A stretch of DNA of 7,761 nucleotides from Thiobacillaceae bacterium. GTDB taxonomy: Bacteria; Pseudomonadota; Gammaproteobacteria; Burkholderiales; Thiobacillaceae. Both the position numbers and the translations under genes were made by a program. Positions 6,150-7,761 of the stretch are shown one piece after another (within the stretch, counting starts at the first letter, position 1; the number at the start of each line of letters is the position of its first letter). Location of the stretch: assembly GCA_012274165.1 (NCBI GenBank), contig JAAPAA010000243.1, forward strand, positions 1 through 7,761, in the 5' to 3' direction. Under the pieces are notes generated by a model. The model was not told the origin of the DNA, did not search any database, and saw only the letters and a program-made list of their open reading frames with translations.

Positions 6150-6472
6150 AAACCCCGGCCTCCCGGCAAGAACCATCGGACGGCACGACCGCGGCCGCCT
6201 TCGAGCTGCGGCTATACGTTGCGGGCCGCACGACGGCATCCGTCGCGGCCCTGGCGAACCTCCAGCGCATCTGCGAGACGCACCTCGCCGGGCGATACCG
6301 CATCGAGATCGTCGATCTGCTGAAGACGCCGCAGCTGGCCGCCGGAGACCAGATCCTCGCTGTGCCGACGCTGGTGCGCCTCCTGCCCGAGCCGATCAAG
6401 AAGATCATCGGCGACCTTTCCAACGAAGAACGCGTGCTCGTCGGTCTTGACCTCTTGCCGTTGAATGCGTAA
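6146..6472 (+). CDS. KaiB-family protein, first of a tandem pair
   Basis: A 108-residue protein with the thioredoxin-like KaiB fold. After about 18 variable residues come LRLYVAGRT (21-29), the helix ASVAALANLQRICETHL, YRIEIVDLLKTPQLAAGDQI (51-70), the cis-proline segment AVPTL (72-76), LLPEPIKKIIGDLS (79-92) and the ending ERVLVGLDLL (95-104). These match cyanobacterial KaiB almost position for position, including the region that refolds to bind KaiC's first domain. The role is to bind KaiC and modulate its phosphorylation or ATPase state and to recruit output proteins. The ATG sits inside the kaiC stop (ATGA), so translation is coupled. It resembles canonical KaiB more closely than the next gene does. 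Confidence 0.93.
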   Translation: MKTPASRQEPSDGTTAAAFELRLYVAGRTTASVAALANLQRICETHLAGRYRIEIVDLLKTPQLAAGDQILAVPTLVRLLPEPIKKIIGDLSNEERVLVGLDLLPLNA

Positions 6473-6478
6473 CTCGCC

Positions 6479-6841
6479 ATGAAGAAGAACGATCCTGCCG
6501 CGGACAGCGTCGCCGCCTTTGAGGCCGCCGCGGCTGAGGACACGGGCCCCTGCCTCCTGCGGCTCTACGTCATCGGCGCCACGCCGCGCTCCATGCGCGC
6601 GATTGTCAACATCCGCAAGATTTGCGAAGAACATCTGCATGGGCGCTACGAGCTGGAAGTGGTGGACATCTCGCAGCACCCGGCGCTGGCGGCGGGCGAT
6701 CAGATCATCGCCACGCCGACTTTGATCAAGAAGCTGCCGTTGCCCTTGCGCCGTTTCATCGGCGACATGTCGCAGACCGAGCGAATCCTGGTCGGGCTGG
6801 ATTTGCGCAAACTGCAGGACAAGAAAACGCCCCCGGCATGA
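6479..6841 (+). CDS. Second KaiB-family protein, divergent paralogue
   Basis: A 120-residue KaiB protein beginning 6 bp after the first kaiB. The first 24 residues are an Ala/Asp/Glu-rich extension not seen in canonical KaiB. The core follows: LLRLYVIGATPRSMRAIVNI (26-45), RYELEVVDISQHPALAAGDQ (56-75), the proline segment ATPTL (78-82), KKLPLPLRRFIGDMS (84-98) and ERILVGLDL (101-109), then a basic tail. It differs from the first copy at many surface positions (VDISQHP against VDLLKTP, RRFIGDMS against KKIIGDLS). So it is an old duplicate, probably with a different KaiC state or partner. No good Shine-Dalgarno sequence precedes its ATG, suggesting coupling to upstream translation. The stop TGA is at 6839-6841. 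Confidence 0.92.
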   Translation: MKKNDPAADSVAAFEAAAAEDTGPCLLRLYVIGATPRSMRAIVNIRKICEEHLHGRYELEVVDISQHPALAAGDQIIATPTLIKKLPLPLRRFIGDMSQTERILVGLDLRKLQDKKTPPA

Positions 6842-6857
6842 CACTTCGGATCGCGCA

Positions 6858-7761
6858 ATGAAAGACAACCCACGCTCCGAACAGGCGCTGCTCGCGCAAA
6901 ACGAGGCACTGCGCGCGCGGCTCGAAGAGACGGAGGAGGCATTGCGCGCCATTCGCACCGGTGAGGTCGATTCGCTGGTGGAGAATGCCGCGGCCGGCCC
7001 GCGGATCTTTGCGCTGCAGGGACTGGACGCACAATCGAACCGCTTGCGCGGCGAATTGCTCGCGCAGGTCAGCGACGCGATCTTCGTCGTGGACGAAGAG
7101 CGGCGCCTGACTTACCTGAACGAAGCCGCCGAGGGGCTCTATGGCGTCTCAACCGGCGAGGTGGTCGGTCTTCCGGTCACTCGCCTGTTCCAAAGGCGCT
7201 GGCTGCACCCAGAAGACGACGGCATCGCGACGGCGGCTCTTCGCGAGACCGGCCGCTGGCGCGGCGAACTGATCCATGTCGTGCGCGGTGGCGGGGCGAT
7301 ACCGGTGGAGACGTCCGTGACTCGCCTGCGGGACGCAGACGGGAAGGACAGCGGCCAGATCGCCGTCGTCCGCGACATCACGCAGCGGCTGGCGGCCGAG
7401 CGGGAGCTGCGCAAGCTTTCATTGGCGGTGGAACAAAGTCCCGAGAGCATTGTCATTACCGACCTGGAAGGGCGCATCGACTACGTGAATGAGGGCTTTG
7501 TCCAGACCACCGGGTACAGCCGCGAGGATGTCATCGGCAGAAATCCGCGCATCCTGCAGTCGGGGCACACGCCGCCCGAGACCTACAGCGCCCTGTGGGA
7601 TGCGCTGGACGGGGGCCGGTCGTGGAAGGGCGAGTTCTACAACCGCAGGAAAGACGGCAGCGAGTATGTGGAGTTTGCCACCGTCACGCCGCTGTATCAG
7701 CCCGACGGGTCGATCAGCCACTATGTGGCGGTGAAGGAAGACATCACGCAGAGGAAGCGCG
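6858..7761 (+). CDS. PAS-domain sensor protein, probably histidine kinase, partial at right edge
   Basis: The reading frame is open from ATG 6858 to the window end (301 codons). Residues about 8-40 are a heptad-like helix leading into ALRAIRTGEVDSLV. With RIFALQGLD at 49-57, this is the N-terminal signature I associate with PAS kinases encoded beside proteobacterial kaiBC. PAS domain 1 spans about 66-175 (SDAIFVVDEERRLTYLNEAA, ending VVRDITQR). PAS domain 2 spans about 187-301 (SPESIVITDLEGRIDYVNEG, IGRNPRILQSGHTP, YNRRKDGSEYVE, ending VKEDITQRK). No membrane segment is seen, so it is probably cytoplasmic. The kinase, GGDEF or other output domain is outside the window, so 'histidine kinase' is inferred from context. 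It starts 16 bp after the second kaiB without a clear ribosome site and should be part of the same operon, as an input or output partner. Confidence 0.88.
   Translation, partial: MKDNPRSEQALLAQNEALRARLEETEEALRAIRTGEVDSLVENAAAGPRIFALQGLDAQSNRLRGELLAQVSDAIFVVDEERRLTYLNEAAEGLYGVSTGEVVGLPVTRLFQRRWLHPEDDGIATAALRETGRWRGELIHVVRGGGAIPVETSVTRLRDADGKDSGQIAVVRDITQRLAAERELRKLSLAVEQSPESIVITDLEGRIDYVNEGFVQTTGYSREDVIGRNPRILQSGHTPPETYSALWDALDGGRSWKGEFYNRRKDGSEYVEFATVTPLYQPDGSISHYVAVKEDITQRKR

Noticed and set aside
6146..6841. Thioredoxins in place of KaiB
   Set aside because: There is no CXXC motif, and the sequences carry KaiB-specific segments (PTL after the third strand, IGDLS/IGDMS, VLVGLDL/ILVGLDL).

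Overview
The window looks like a high-GC proteobacterial chromosome, most likely a betaproteobacterium of the Burkholderiales. The main reason is the divergent pair of a LysR-type regulator and a Bug/TctC periplasmic binding protein, an arrangement hugely expanded in that order. A COG4705-type membrane protein remnant and a proteobacterial KaiC/KaiB cluster fit the same picture. This is inference from gene content, since no rRNA or other phylogenetic marker is present.

Left part (1-804): about 250 bases with no recognisable gene, then a remnant of a multi-pass COG4705-like membrane protein. Its N-terminal half is missing and its frame is broken at a run of four G. Removing one G restores a continuous C-terminal half.

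Middle part (805-3906): on the minus strand, a Bug-type substrate-binding protein is followed, with a TTGA start/stop overlap, by a plant-type SAM-dependent O-methyltransferase. The two are probably translated from one message. A LysR-type regulator is transcribed divergently. The 130-bp gap between them carries two perfect inverted repeats; one fits the T-N11-A LysR-box pattern and lies just upstream of the regulator's start codon.

Right part (3907-7761): a 488-bp non-coding stretch rich in palindromes, including an excellent FNR/Anr-type box (TTGAC-CTGC-ATCAA), precedes a compact plus-strand operon: kaiC, kaiB, a second divergent kaiB, and a PAS-domain sensor protein that runs off the window. 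kaiC and the first kaiB overlap by 4 bp, the two kaiB genes are 6 bp apart, and the PAS gene follows 16 bp later. No kaiA is present.

KaiC is a two-domain P-loop ATPase with both Walker A motifs, both catalytic Glu-Glu pairs and a Ser-Ser pair where cyanobacterial KaiC has its Ser/Thr phosphosites. Its tail is charged and probably coiled-coil. The cluster reads as a KaiA-independent Kai-type signalling module with two KaiB proteins and its own sensor, possibly switched by oxygen through an FNR-family regulator. This is the part most worth following up. The Kai families are known; the tandem KaiB arrangement and the proposed oxygen control are what stand out.
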